Part shown: one piece after another, positions 32,101 through 41,400 of the stretch
How positions within the stretch are numbered: position 1 is the stretch's first letter
Layout: each line of letters begins with the position of its first letter
From: Ramichloridium luteum
Lineage: Eukaryota; Ascomycota; Dothideomycetes; Mycosphaerellales; Dissoconiaceae
NCBI GenBank assembly: GCA_002368545.1
Contig: MTSC01000017.1
Span: 1 to 64,000, forward strand
Reading direction: 5' to 3'
Length of the DNA stretch: 64,000 nucleotides
Notes under the pieces: generated by a model
Database searches by the model: none
Told to the model about the DNA's origin: nothing
The model's input: only the letters and a program-made list of their open reading frames with translations
Position numbers and translations under genes: made by a program

Positions 32101-33867
32101 CTCGGTTGCTGCAATGATATCGGACTTCTCCGATTTGTCGGGATGGAGGAGCTCATTGTAGCGGTGCAGCTCCGCGGATGCGCGATACGTGAGGAGCGGT
32201 CCAAGACAGTCCTGAAAGTTGCCATGGTAGCGTGCACCCAGACGATAGTGGACGGCAATAAGCTCGTCGGTGAGCGGAACTTGGTAAACATGTGCTCCGG
32301 CGAGTGACCATACGGACTGTACAGCGTTGGGCGAATTGTGAGTCGCAATGCCACTTGGCGTGCCGAAGAAAGCTTGTACGGCTTTCATGCGACGAGGCGA
32401 AACGGAGGACCCGAAACCAGCACTCCGCTCCGGTTGTATCTCGGGATTCTCGGGGTAGGTACATTTGCGCTGCTCCAGAAAGTCGCCATTGACAAACAGC
32501 GAGGCCATGCTCTGGTCAGGGCTTGAAACATTGCGACGATGGACAATGGCGATATGATACCACTCCTTGGGTGCAAATCGAGCGTTCTTAAATCGTATAC
32601 TAGGTATTGCTGCTTGGCGTACAGACGTCTGGAGAATAAGCTGGTGGCTGTCTTTTTCGAGGTAGATAAGCACAAAGCACTTTTGGCTACTGTCATAGGC
32701 CCCGAATATGGTCGTGTGACAATCAGGGTCGAATTCGTCGATTCGAATCCAAGCTGCGAGAGTATATCCGGTGTCAGATGGGAAGATACGTGGAAGGCTA
32801 GGAAACTCGACCGAAGCGTGCCCTCGAACTTTGAGATCGAACTCTAGGTAAGCAGGACGCTTCGACTGTCGAAGTAATATCGCCAGCATTTCACGCGCAG
32901 GATTCGAAGAGGATGCGCTTTCAAACAGCAATGCGGCATCATCTAAGTGCGAGAATCCGAGACTCCCGAGCGCCAAAATAAGTTCACGAAGGGAGTTGAG
33001 TAAGGCCTCCGGTAGATCCCGTTCCAACCACAGACGGAGTGAGATGGACAAAACATCAGTCAGCCACAATGCTGCTGCTGCGCGACGGTTGGTGCGAGCG
33101 AGATCCAGGGCGATGCGCGAGATGGTCGTGGCTGGACCGTACATCAGTTCCTTCGACTCAACTTCCGGTGTCCGAACCGAGAAGACAAGAAAGAATACTA
33201 ATGCAAATGCGGCAGGGTTGACCAATTCGCTGTGGGCGGATGACAACGAGATAAAGTTCGCGGTATTTTGATCGTGATCAGCATCACTCGAGTCTTTATG
33301 GGAAGCTTGAGCCAGCAGACTCAGGTTCTGGTCTCCAAATGACAGTCTCAGAAGGTCGTCATACAGAGAGTTCACTGCACTGGGCGGCTCCTGATGTGTC
33401 TGCGTGCCGAGCATAAGCCCTTGTTGATAACGTTGACATGACTGCCGGAGGGCGTTCCAGCCACCAGCACGATGCGTAAAATACTTTTGGTTGCCGGCAT
33501 GATCTTTGAGACCTGCTGAGATTAATCGCAATGCTGCCTGCATGAGTGCATTTGGCTCTTCTTGCATGGCCGATTGGTAATTCTCAGTATCGCGAATGGT
33601 CTTCACCTCCGTTTCAGCATCCAAAAGAGCCAGAACGGTTTCAAATCCCGCTGCCCGGCGAAAAGTATCCCGAGAAGGCACGTGTGCTTCGAGCTCCACG
33701 TGGAGCTTCGCGAGAGTTGTGATGACCTCGTTCGAGCCCACGGCAGTCGCCGAAAGCTTTCGGACCAGCTCTGCCACGAGCGAGCGTTCCTCGGCCATGT
33801 TCAAGGCTCGCGATGACGCCCGAACACGGACGCTGAGGGCCCGCCCGGGCAGGGAAGGCGAGGCCAT
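26143..33867 (-). CDS. BPH1: Giant BEACH/WD40 protein (Bph1/LYST-like)
   Basis: A single uninterrupted exon of 2574 residues. Order of parts: helical/armadillo-like N-terminus; a concanavalin-like lectin segment at about 340-500 (GYTLAAWIRIDEFDPDCHTTIFGAYD); a long alpha-helical region; a PH-BEACH part near 1770-1900 (EGLLIIGEKCLYIQDNFF); the BEACH domain at about 1930-2210 (WMRGDMSNFQYLMLVN, QYPVFPWVLADY, FHYGTHYSSAMIVSSYLIR, FDHADRLFDSIGKAW, PEFFYLPEFLTN, WIDLVFGFKQRGEAA); and C-terminal WD40 repeats from about 2290. BEACH proteins act as scaffolds in vesicle fission and fusion; yeast Bph1 affects protein sorting and the cell wall. The start is the first ATG; an alternative ATG follows 23 codons in (MAEERS). 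Lack of any intron in 7.7 kb is notable beside intron-rich neighbours. Confidence 0.94.
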   Translation of the reverse strand: MASPSLPGRALSVRVRASSRALNMAEERSLVAELVRKLSATAVGSNEVITTLAKLHVELEAHVPSRDTFRRAAGFETVLALLDAETEVKTIRDTENYQSAMQEEPNALMQAALRLISAGLKDHAGNQKYFTHRAGGWNALRQSCQRYQQGLMLGTQTHQEPPSAVNSLYDDLLRLSFGDQNLSLLAQASHKDSSDADHDQNTANFISLSSAHSELVNPAAFALVFFLVFSVRTPEVESKELMYGPATTISRIALDLARTNRRAAAALWLTDVLSISLRLWLERDLPEALLNSLRELILALGSLGFSHLDDAALLFESASSSNPAREMLAILLRQSKRPAYLEFDLKVRGHASVEFPSLPRIFPSDTGYTLAAWIRIDEFDPDCHTTIFGAYDSSQKCFVLIYLEKDSHQLILQTSVRQAAIPSIRFKNARFAPKEWYHIAIVHRRNVSSPDQSMASLFVNGDFLEQRKCTYPENPEIQPERSAGFGSSVSPRRMKAVQAFFGTPSGIATHNSPNAVQSVWSLAGAHVYQVPLTDELIAVHYRLGARYHGNFQDCLGPLLTYRASAELHRYNELLHPDKSEKSDIIAATEGRGSDVVSETRLLLGVDPNAVVDFDLPSTWSSLVENALDQKAGVKYQQLAQRARSVAINTAIPAVSEAISRSYGTGIMTGGVMTVRPQPLDDLSWCLVGSLPVLFQQVETAQDTATFLQAISIIFECVRDNWRLSEAMEKGHGYGLLAVIIREKLGMDAIGSSHTSQRRPSSLIPPEDRQKLPQLLLTSILEFVGYDQKHLEDSMLVNPMAYRVLLLDFDTWRRCDIETQQLYWIQFRHLIRDNRHHHFNQKRLARMRVIKKIIEILKSEDVSAESADLMMSTLKCLLETHTTQTLYRDFAMFITFGLHDERAMPVGHLRSLSHIVSIRQKATAWARGVRSPRPTTPGGLSPAPPPSRPSMSRAELAVLALRLLVEMLCHERSVSLLRRFNKSVPNRWLLHLLAEPDARVIELATDIICRSLYILGPEFKDPFAGKNVGFITLTSRLKPFWRSRPLWTTCFAILFGQNVPRALSPDDFGAFHLVELLSVNDSLFVAHAEMLSPIFAMLEAGLRHVAKTDEPDPADAGLLTTVIQFLNEVYNRSASFREFAVSSRYTQELLFVLFPLLTGSDRLSAETELAADKESLSFKGEEVKMRPHSNSIGERPPSVRSLNAEFDAGKRTPSPMALNRVIAPRRISSFILVNSTSGRPAIPPAQFQSPMSPRGNAPPVRINITNAIVEALLELVVGIFIDQICHKEKFNGIGLFQKVPPGFREHQAYFESYALVNTLTQLSAHLRLNQRLLTETKALTNLARYTQHMAEAVSEGWFIDGAQPLLDFAGELLEHLQLPDIAQMKSVRLCSQSVNAIRVVFLKATLWRLSELNEDADAKDVTDFLNKMMYWQTILFSTENQETLFTKLICYLLYHKLVSSVSSVRLAAASLWRTILVQKPTEAATLLTNAMGPEQRHLSTGFMRLASMDDEEFIKWVDENRRTLNIVFYNYLSRPWDEFVQSENRSSEESSRNRLSKRREKLRQWATEESGTDDFIYRFENSTNYWRANVHSQERTRLQRALQDHQESMNQLFTSFAKMDKQLRNPAGLQPNTAPPRWQLDETEAVNRMRMRILPDYSEHKAVIQSKRKYSERKPNGRLAINTQIPTVMADDIFTPMPITPATPMTTGAGDATNDGADGQRPRSDSVSNSQLLEGGFEMVDDPKEDEDGLIEDKNRKVMTSLQRGDAVKQLFNISRIVGLEACEGLLIIGEKCLYIQDNFFQRSDGEIIGVAQAPEDERDPYVHQISGKDVTASRTKHTLGEQEIRHWTWTEVLSISKRRFLLRDVSVEVFFTDGRSYLLICMSSKGRDDLYSSIVSRAPHVHSTSAVTGEDAWRLDTLRTPETESQSLGSKFGNLFNSAPTHAATKKWMRGDMSNFQYLMLVNTMAGRTFNDLTQYPVFPWVLADYTSDELDLTNPRVYRDFSKPMGCQTPAREAEYKDRFKQFAEMGDHNAPPFHYGTHYSSAMIVSSYLIRLQPFVQSYLLLQGGSFDHADRLFDSIGKAWLSASRENRSDVRELTPEFFYLPEFLTNVNGYDFGTKQVTGEAVNHVQLPPWAKGDPQIFIAKHREALESPHVSQQLHQWIDLVFGFKQRGEAAIEATNCFHHLSYGGAKDLDKIDDPVERLATIGIIHSFGQTPHQVFSKAHPVKEYDQQADLKLDALVETLIRLPDVMLQTGEPVAEFSFSRAEKSLLACNPCRRNLPPHYDRFMQWGFADNSLRFYAFSTGRLLGLYENTHIGAITTAAFVDSRTLLTAGADCTIGVWSVHTTGRHAVEISPKTYLFGHRTAVAILAASRVFSTLISISTDGQALLWGLNRYNCIRVLLPAHQHRIQVARISNVTGHILLASGSEVLLYTLNGHLLLRQRVSDRPEDPVTALAFYEGDGNEYLPRELIFTGHPHGITSVWQLEHLRDGEWKLVLVKRMAHANDMASAVMGVGMGFGGGAAPSSASGAAAIVASGKAAITCILPTARAVYTGDEEGNVWDWECVQRGGGR

Positions 33868-35586
33868 GCTGCTCGCCCGGCCGGGCTATCCAGTTTCGTA
33901 TGATGACCGCACGGATGGATCATGCTCGTCCAGGTCAATGGTAAATTGGAAGTGAACAGCCCAAATAGCTTCCAGAAGGTACGCTCCCACGGCTCGCAGA
34001 TTGCGTGCACCAAATGCGCACGGGGGCTGCCAAATCGTGTAAGATGTTTAACGCATGTCTTGGCTTGGCATGTAGGCAGCTTCTTGTCTGTACCGCCGTA
34101 CAGTGGAGTACGTAGCGGTAGGCTCTATTCTATTTTTGACGCCGGGCAAACCGGCCCGCAGAGCTGGGGAACCTGTTGGCGTCTGCCTCAGTATACAAGG
34201 GAATGTGGCTCAGCAGTGCCACTCGGTGACCTACACTTCCAGTTGTTTCCGTACAGCGACACGAAATCGAACAGGCACCACAGTGATGAGGTTCAGATCA
34301 CAGATTTGCACACGACCCTTTGCCGTCTTTAGTTCCTGCTCGCCTCGTTCGTCATCACGATGCATGGACCATCTCACCTTCGAACTGCACAAGGGAGCAA
34401 GCAAGAAAGGATGTCAAAGCATGGCAGCTGAGTACGCCACGGGTACAATGTTGGCCTCATGCCGCCATCACCAGGCACAACCCGACAGGCAAGACAGCTA
34501 GGTTCAAGTGGCACGGTGGTGCGATAGAGATCTGCACTGGTGTGCGAAGGGACAGCTGCAGGGCAGCATGGCAGCGGGGTTCTTCTACAGGTATAGGCAC
34601 ACTCGAAGTCCAAGGTATCCATCAACAGGCACCGCAGATAACAAAGGCGTGCCCGGTCGTCTCATCAAGCTTCAATAGTACAGTACAATCGCGATAATAG
34701 CGCAGACGGACGCAGCACCAATCTGTGGAGCGTCGGGGTCACGATAGACCAACGCCGATCCTCGGGTGGAGCGTCAGCCAGAGTCAGGTGTTTCAGTCGC
34801 GGCGTGTTGCGTCTCGTGCTCACGGGTGTGCATTGTGAAATCGAGTACCTCCCAAGACATGACTTGTTAGCCCTCGTAAACGTTCTCGGTCCGTCTCTTT
34901 CATGCTCGTCGCGAACAGGCGGCACCGACCGCGTCGCGCGGGTGGTGACGAGGACAGAGAGAGGCGTCACGTGGCCGCGCGCGGATGGTCGCGATAGAGG
35001 GAGCGAGAGGTGATGGAGCAGCGGTGGCCTATCGATACACGCCCCATCCGGATTGGGGGACACCGCGGGGGTTGCCCGGGGCACGAGGAGCACCCGGATG
35101 GAGCGTTGGGGGCAAAGCCGCAACGTGATCAGGTGGCTTGGCGATGGTGCCAGTGGTCCGCCATGTGACGCATTCGCCCCGAGCTCCTAGTGTATGGGTA
35201 GTCACGGCAGGCCCCAGCCCAGCCGATAAGCGGCCGCAACCATTGCAAGCAGGGCGGAAACAGCGCGCGCAGGCAGCCGATGATGCAGGTGACGACCTCT
35301 TATCGCCGCTGCGCGTACCTCTGAGTCCTCTTGTGCGCACACGACACCCATCGCGCCGCCTATCGCTTGGGCTACCTCACGGACTCCCCAAGCTACCTAG
35401 ACAGCTGCCCCAGCTCCGCCTCGTCAGGTACCAGTCATCCATCACCACCTCGAGCGCTTCCATCTCGTCGACCTTCATTCACTCCTCCTTCTTCCTCTTG
35501 TCCTTCTACCTCCTCATCCTCTCCACAGATCCAGCCCCATCTCACGCATCGCATCTTTACTCGTCCTTCATTTCCTTCCCGCCGCC
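33868..35586. other. Divergent intergenic region (1.7 kb)
   Basis: It separates the divergent BEACH and subtilase genes. Small open frames here look random. Bases from about 35,440 to 35,586 are strongly pyrimidine-rich up to the subtilase ATG. Confidence 0.55.
35440..35586 (+). promoter_or_regulatory. Pyrimidine-rich leader of the subtilase gene
   Basis: A CT-rich tract (TCCTTCTTCCTCTTGTCC and similar) runs directly into the start codon, which sits in GCCGCCATGA. CT-rich leaders of this kind mark transcription starts of strongly expressed fungal genes. The exact start site is not visible. Confidence 0.45.
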
Positions 35587-37200
35587 ATGAAATCAGTCCT
35601 CGGCCTGGCCTTGCCGGTGCTGGCCGCCGCTTCGCCGGTGGTCGTCTCCTCCATTCACAACGATGCAGCCCCCATCGTTTCCACCATGAATGGCAAGGAG
35701 ATTCCCGGCGCCTACATGATCAAGTTCAAGAAGCACGTCGACCACAAGTCCGCATCGGACCACCATGCTTGGGTGCAGGACATCCACTCTTCCAACGAGC
35801 AGGTCAAGATGGACCTGCGGAAGCGGTCTAGCTCTTCCTTGGTCGATGAGATCTACACCGGTCTCAAGCACACTTACAACATTGGCGGTGACCTTCTTGG
35901 CTACTCTGGACACTTCGACGATGAAGTGATTGAGCAGATCCGTCGCCACCCTGATGTAAGCTATCCCTCGCGTGACCTCGGGCGAAAGCCGAGCTTTCTG
36001 CAAGTCCTCAGAGTGCGAGTTTGCTGACACATGAGCCAGGTTGAACTCATTGAGCGGGATCAGGAGGTTCGCACCATGTCTGAGGTCGAGAAGAACTCTC
36101 CTTGGGGTCTTGCTCGTATCTCGCACCGGGACTCATTGTCCTTCGGCACATTCAACAAGTACCTATACACCGCCGAGGGTGGTGAGGGCGTTGACGTCTA
36201 TGTCATTGACACTGGCACCAACGTCGACCACGTCGATTTCGAGGGTCGTGCTTCCTGGGGCAAGACCATTCCGCAGGGCGACGCGGACGAGGACGGAAAC
36301 GGACACGGCACGCACTGCTCCGGCACTGTTGCTGGCAAGAAGTACGGTGTGGCCAAGAAGGCCCACGTCAAGGCCGTCAAGGTCCTCCGCTCCAACGGCT
36401 CGGGCACCATGTCCGACGTCGTCAAGGGTGTTGAATACGCTGCCGAGCAACACACCGAGCAGGTCAAGGTCGCCAAGTCTGGCAAGCGCAAGGGCTTCAA
36501 GGGCTCCACCGCCAACATGAGCTTGGGCGGTGGCAAGTCTGCTCTCCTCGATCAGGCTGTCAACGCTGCCGTCGACGCTGGCATTCACTTCGCTGTCGCT
36601 GCCGGCAACGACAACGCCAACTCGTGCAACTACTCGCCTGCGGCTGCTGAGAAGGCCGTCACTGTCGGTGCCAGCACTCTGGCCGACGAGCGCGCTTACT
36701 TCTCCAACTACGGCAAGTGCAACGACATCTTCGCTCCGGGTCTCAACATCCAGTCCACCTGGATCGGCAGCAAGTACGCCATCAACACCATCTCCGGTAC
36801 TTCCATGGCCTCGCCGCACATTGCTGGTCTGCTTGCATACTTCCTCTCGCTCCAGCCGGCGAAGGACTCTGCTTACGCCGTTGCGGACATCACCCCGGCC
36901 AAGCTTAAGGCTCAGCTCATCTCCATTGCCACCAAGGGTGCGCTTTCGGACGTTCCCAGCGACACCACTAACCTCCTCGCCTGGAACGGTGGTGGTGAGT
37001 CCAACTACACCGAGATCGTTGCCCAGGGTGGCTACACCGCCAGCCACCCGGTGGACCTCATCGAGGAGATCTACGACGACGCCCAGGAGGAGTGGACTCA
37101 GGTCAAGCACAAGTCTGCCCACGGTGTCAAGGAGATCCTTCACCACCTCGATGAGTCTGTTGACGCCATCAAGGACACCATCCACGAGCTCCTCGAGTAA
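35587..37200 (+). CDS. Subtilisin-like serine protease (S8, vacuolar/alkaline, Prb1/Alp2 type)
   Basis: Two exons, 35587-35955 and 36040-37200, with an 84-base intron, giving 509 residues. A signal peptide (MKSVLGLALPVLAAASP) is followed by an I9 propeptide (IPGAYMIKFKKHVD, YSGHFDDEVIEQIRRHPDVELIERDQEV). The mature enzyme starts around residue 145 and has the triad Asp180 (VIDTGTNVDH), His212 (NGHGTHCSG) and Ser378 (ISGTSMASPH), plus the oxyanion Asn313 in AAGND. A C-terminal extension of about 100 residues follows the catalytic domain, as in vacuolar protease B and the Pen ch 18-type allergens. The likely role is general protein turnover in the vacuole; secretion cannot be excluded. Codon usage is strongly C-ending, suggesting high expression, and it creates a long antisense frame with no coding meaning. 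Confidence 0.95.
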
Positions 37201-38474
37201 TTCGATTGCAATGCTGAAGAGCTGGTAGGTTTTCGGACCACTTTGACATGACGCCGATGACGGCAGTGTGAAGAGCGAGACTTCTGGGGTGGTTTGGCCA
37301 AACTTTTGTTGCCATCAGTGCGTGTTCAGCATTACAGAAGATTGTATTCGTGTCGGATGGAGAGGAGCTTTGCAGGAAGCATATTGACAGCATATCCCAC
37401 GTTGCAATTGTTGTTACAGATCAGCACATGAGATGAAGTAGACTGTATCGGAATGAACATCATGTCCTTATCGCATCCCGCATGTTTTCCCCAAATCGAT
37501 GACTCGTCTTCTCGTCGCCGTGACGCGCGGGCGAACATGCTCGCTGCGTTGGGAGTAAATTCATGTCTAAATTCGCCCCTCAAACTTGGAAATGATATTG
37601 TACACTTCTTCTCTAGTGGATGCCAACCGCCATAATCAGATATCACATTTGATCGAGTAACATGATATGGGTTTCCTTCCGGATGACGACGCCAATCATG
37701 CACTCGTGGTAAACCCTAATGTCACCTACGGATGGGAACAACTTGTGAAGTGGTGACAGGAGGGTCGAGGGTCAACCGTGAACTGGGTTGGAGTAACCCT
37801 AACCCTATCGTGGAAAAGGTCCTTCATTCAACTAATCTCTACTTCCGTCACGTCAGTCCGCTACATGCAGGCCAAGATCTGAGATGAAGCGGCAGAAGAA
37901 CATACCCCAATGAGTTTGACAGAGATGAGGTCCATGTTACCGCTTCGCGACAGCTGCACCGGCACATCAGAGGAATTCTTCCTTCACAGGCATGCGGCAA
38001 GGATTTGAGCCTCGCATAAGTGCGAGGCCGGTCATGGCAAATATCACTGAAGGGGTACATAAGTCTACTTAACGAGGTCAACATTTGCGACAATTCGACC
38101 ACTTTGGGTATGAAAATAAGACCCTGACAGACACATCGATCAACCTGCCAATCGCAATTGCTCGATGGAAAACCTGAACGTGTTGGATCACCAGAAGCTC
38201 TTGCCGCCCTACACGCACCTGCCATGTCGCAAGTGCCCGTGGTCCTTCTATCCCGACAGAGAGGACCGGTGAGCGTCCTGCCTCACATCGAACGAAGATG
38301 ACCTTCCTCACAAAGGTCGATTTCGGGCTTCTGTATGTCTACACTCTTCGCAAGAGCATTCAGGCATTCCCAAAGCATGTTCCTTTTGCATGATTTTAAC
38401 TCAAGCAAGATTCATTTCTTCTCAGTCACGAAGATACCAATTGGCGAGTTGGCGAAGTTGCCGTTTTATATACG
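37201..38474. other. Intergenic region with telomere-like motifs
   Basis: 3' flank of the subtilase and promoter of the disordered-protein gene. It carries AAACCCTAA at 37709-37717 and the two-unit interstitial motif at 37794. No gene is recognised. Confidence 0.5.
37794..37806. repeat. Short interstitial telomere-like motif (telobox-like)
   Basis: TAACCCTAACCCT, a little over two CCCTAA units, about 670 bases upstream of the next start codon, with a single AAACCCTAA about 85 bases to its left. Orientation is the same as at the chromosome end. It may be a binding site for telobox proteins or a chance or repair remnant. Confidence 0.6.
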
Positions 38475-41400
38475 ATGCTTTCCGTCGATAGGACTGGGGA
38501 TGGCCGACTTCGTCGTGCTAAGTCAACTTCGTCTGCACAGACGACTGTATCCTCCACTGGACACGCTCGCAGCTGGACCGCCATCGACCCCTTTGTCACG
38601 CGGCAGTATGCCGAATCAGCGGCTGCTGAGGCCTTTCAGCGTGCCCAGACCACCAATGGTCGTCGATCTATCACGAATAATCCGGCTGTAGGCCGCCGGC
38701 GCAGTCAGCGCAAGGGGACGTCTGAAGGAAGCCATTTGGAGGATGCTCGTCTTGGCCGACGGCGTTCAACAAAAGCTCTGGCGAGAGACAGGCCCGTTCG
38801 ACCTGTTGTCTGGTCAGATCGATCAAGAGAAGATACAAGAGCTGGGTATGTGCAGGCCAAGGATGACGACCCTGGACCATTCCCGACAAAACAGATCCAT
38901 GAGCCCTCAGCCTTGACAACTAATGCTAAAATGGCGTCCGTGTATATTGATGGTAGTCCTGAACCTCGAGTTCATCGAGGGTCAGTGGTGAAGAAGATGG
39001 ACGCGCAGAATCTCGACTTCTCCGCAGAGCAGAGTGGTTTGCTTGATGACACAACCCTATTCGACGTGCCATCGAAACGTGCCTCGATTCGTGAGATGCA
39101 GACTGACGAGGATATTATGGCTCTGGCCCGAGATCGCTGTCTCCAAGACCTACAGATGAGGAAGGTCCGCGACCGGCGATCATTTATTCTGGCCCCGTTC
39201 CAGAAGCGACGCGCGACGACTGCCATGGATGTGGACGACCCTCTGGTATCGCCGCAATTCCCTGGTCAGATCGAACAAGCAACTGTGTCTGATCTACCGC
39301 AAGGCTATGGGTTGAATCCTCATAGAGCATCTGATTCACTGAAGGGCCGCCTGAAGAAGGCTTTCCGATTGACATCAAAGGCTGCACTGCCGCCTGTGAT
39401 CCCGCCACAGCACGTGGAAGCACGAGATTACCGCTGGATGCTCAAAAACTACGATATGCCTGACGAATTGCCCGAGAACCAGAATAGAGGTACGGGATCG
39501 TCCCCAGATCCCGGTCGAATGACCGGGCAGCCAAATTCCACCTATCCAGCAAGTAATGTCAGCTTCAGCCAAGTTAGCACCTCACGCTCGCGTATGACCA
39601 GCTGGACGAATACCTCGATAACGGGTGCTTCGACACTGCGTTCGAGACATTGCGCTTTTGGGCCGACGGGGGCCAGCCCGTTGGTGGAAGTAGATGATTC
39701 GAGAGCAGAAGATAGCGCGGCGGAGGAGCCGCGCCTACGCAAAATGAGCTCGTTCTTTGGTCGCCCAGCCCGAAATCGCCTTCATAAATCAAGCAAAGCC
39801 GATTTAAAAACATCTTCAGAGCACTCCAAGGGCCTCTTCGATGCCTTACAGCGGCGTATTCGGCCAATGCAGTCAGAGCAGTGCATGCGTCAGCCCTCAG
39901 AAAGTCCACCCAAGGCTCCATTACACGCGTTATCGACATGGAATCGTTCGATGTTGCCTTCCCAGAGAGCGCGAACGGCCAGTAATGCCAGCTTACGCCA
40001 TCATTCTCCATCGCCGCTAGGCCTTGCTCAAAACGAAACATCCTCGCTAGCAAGTATCCGAGGCAGTCGCTCCATTACGATTCGTACGGTGACCCCCGAT
40101 CCACCTCACAGCTCCGTGATGTGTCCCTCACCCATACTTGAAGCATCTCCGGCATCGCAAAGTGTTGTATCCGGCCGCATGACCCTTCTGGAAGCCTTGA
40201 CCGCACGTCGCTCTGTGACACCCAATCCAAGGGCAATAACTAATCAAAGTCCGACAACACCAGCTGCGCGTCCAACACAAGCACAATTGAACCAGCGAAT
40301 GCTAAAGGCTGAGAATCGGTGGATGTCGCCTCTTGACGAGCTGTCGCCGCCGCCGCCCCGCATCACAGCTGGTGCTACCGGCCCAGAAGAAGAGAATCCA
40401 TACGAGATGCGTGTGTGTAGTCGATATCTCAACCGCACGCGGCCTCAAAACGACCAGCATCGCTATGTGGAGCGCCCTACCGGCATCGCTATTTTGCCGG
40501 CCCGGCGACAGCGGCCTTTTGGCGCAGCGTCGGCAAGCGGGGAGGCCAATGATGGTGTGCCGCGATGGCGCCGCATCGCAGACGAGGGTTCAGCATCGCA
40601 TGACACAACGTCTCCCGAAGTCCGAGATTCAATTGAGGAGAGCCCAGCAATGTTGGCAGTTCCCTCTCGACATTTCACGCCAAGTCCTGGCAACGGTGAC
40701 CTCAGATCACATAACAGCCCGTTGGCGAGCAAATCGCCCAGAACCCCGACTCCTCATATGTCGACGCTTCTGCCAGCCCGAAGCCCAGACACGTTGCGCC
40801 CCGGGAACCATCACGCAGAAGGTGTACTCCTCTCGCCGAGCATTTATTCGCGTGCGACTGACGGCATGTCTCCTCGGACAGTGGCCACGCCTCTCACTCG
40901 ACAGAATGAGGATGCTAGTCCTGATGGCGTAGCAGGTGGGACAGTCATCACGATAACGGGTCGTGAAGTCAAGCGATATGAATTCGCGGCTGGGAAGTCG
41001 TGGGGCAATCTCGCCGTCGACGTTGCTGGTGAACGACCCGCGGACAACCAGCAGAAAGACCGGAAACGCCGCATCAGTATCAAGCCAAGTGCAGAGTGGC
41101 GGCGATGGCTTTCCAGCGAGTTTGGGCTCTTCGGCTGGGCGAGTGGGGCAAGCAGTGGTGGGAATGGCAGTCGCAGCATTTCGCAGCTACGTGACCATCC
41201 GGATCAACCATCAGGAAATACTCGCAATATTGCCGCTAGCATTCACCCTGGGATATCGTTGTGCCCGGACGGTGAGGATATGTCTCTCGGACAGGACAGC
41301 GCGGTTGGGACCGTTCGGCGTGGGAATGCAAACATGCCGAGCACCAATCGTTTGACTGTTGACGCACGACCTCCTAGCGCTCGACCACCTTCGCGCCCGC

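Noticed and set aside
36163..37185. 340-codon open frame on the minus strand inside the subtilase
   Set aside because: It lies exactly antisense to a certain protease exon with strong C-ending codons, which removes stops from the opposite strand. Its Val/Gly/Leu-rich content is the mirror of the real protein.
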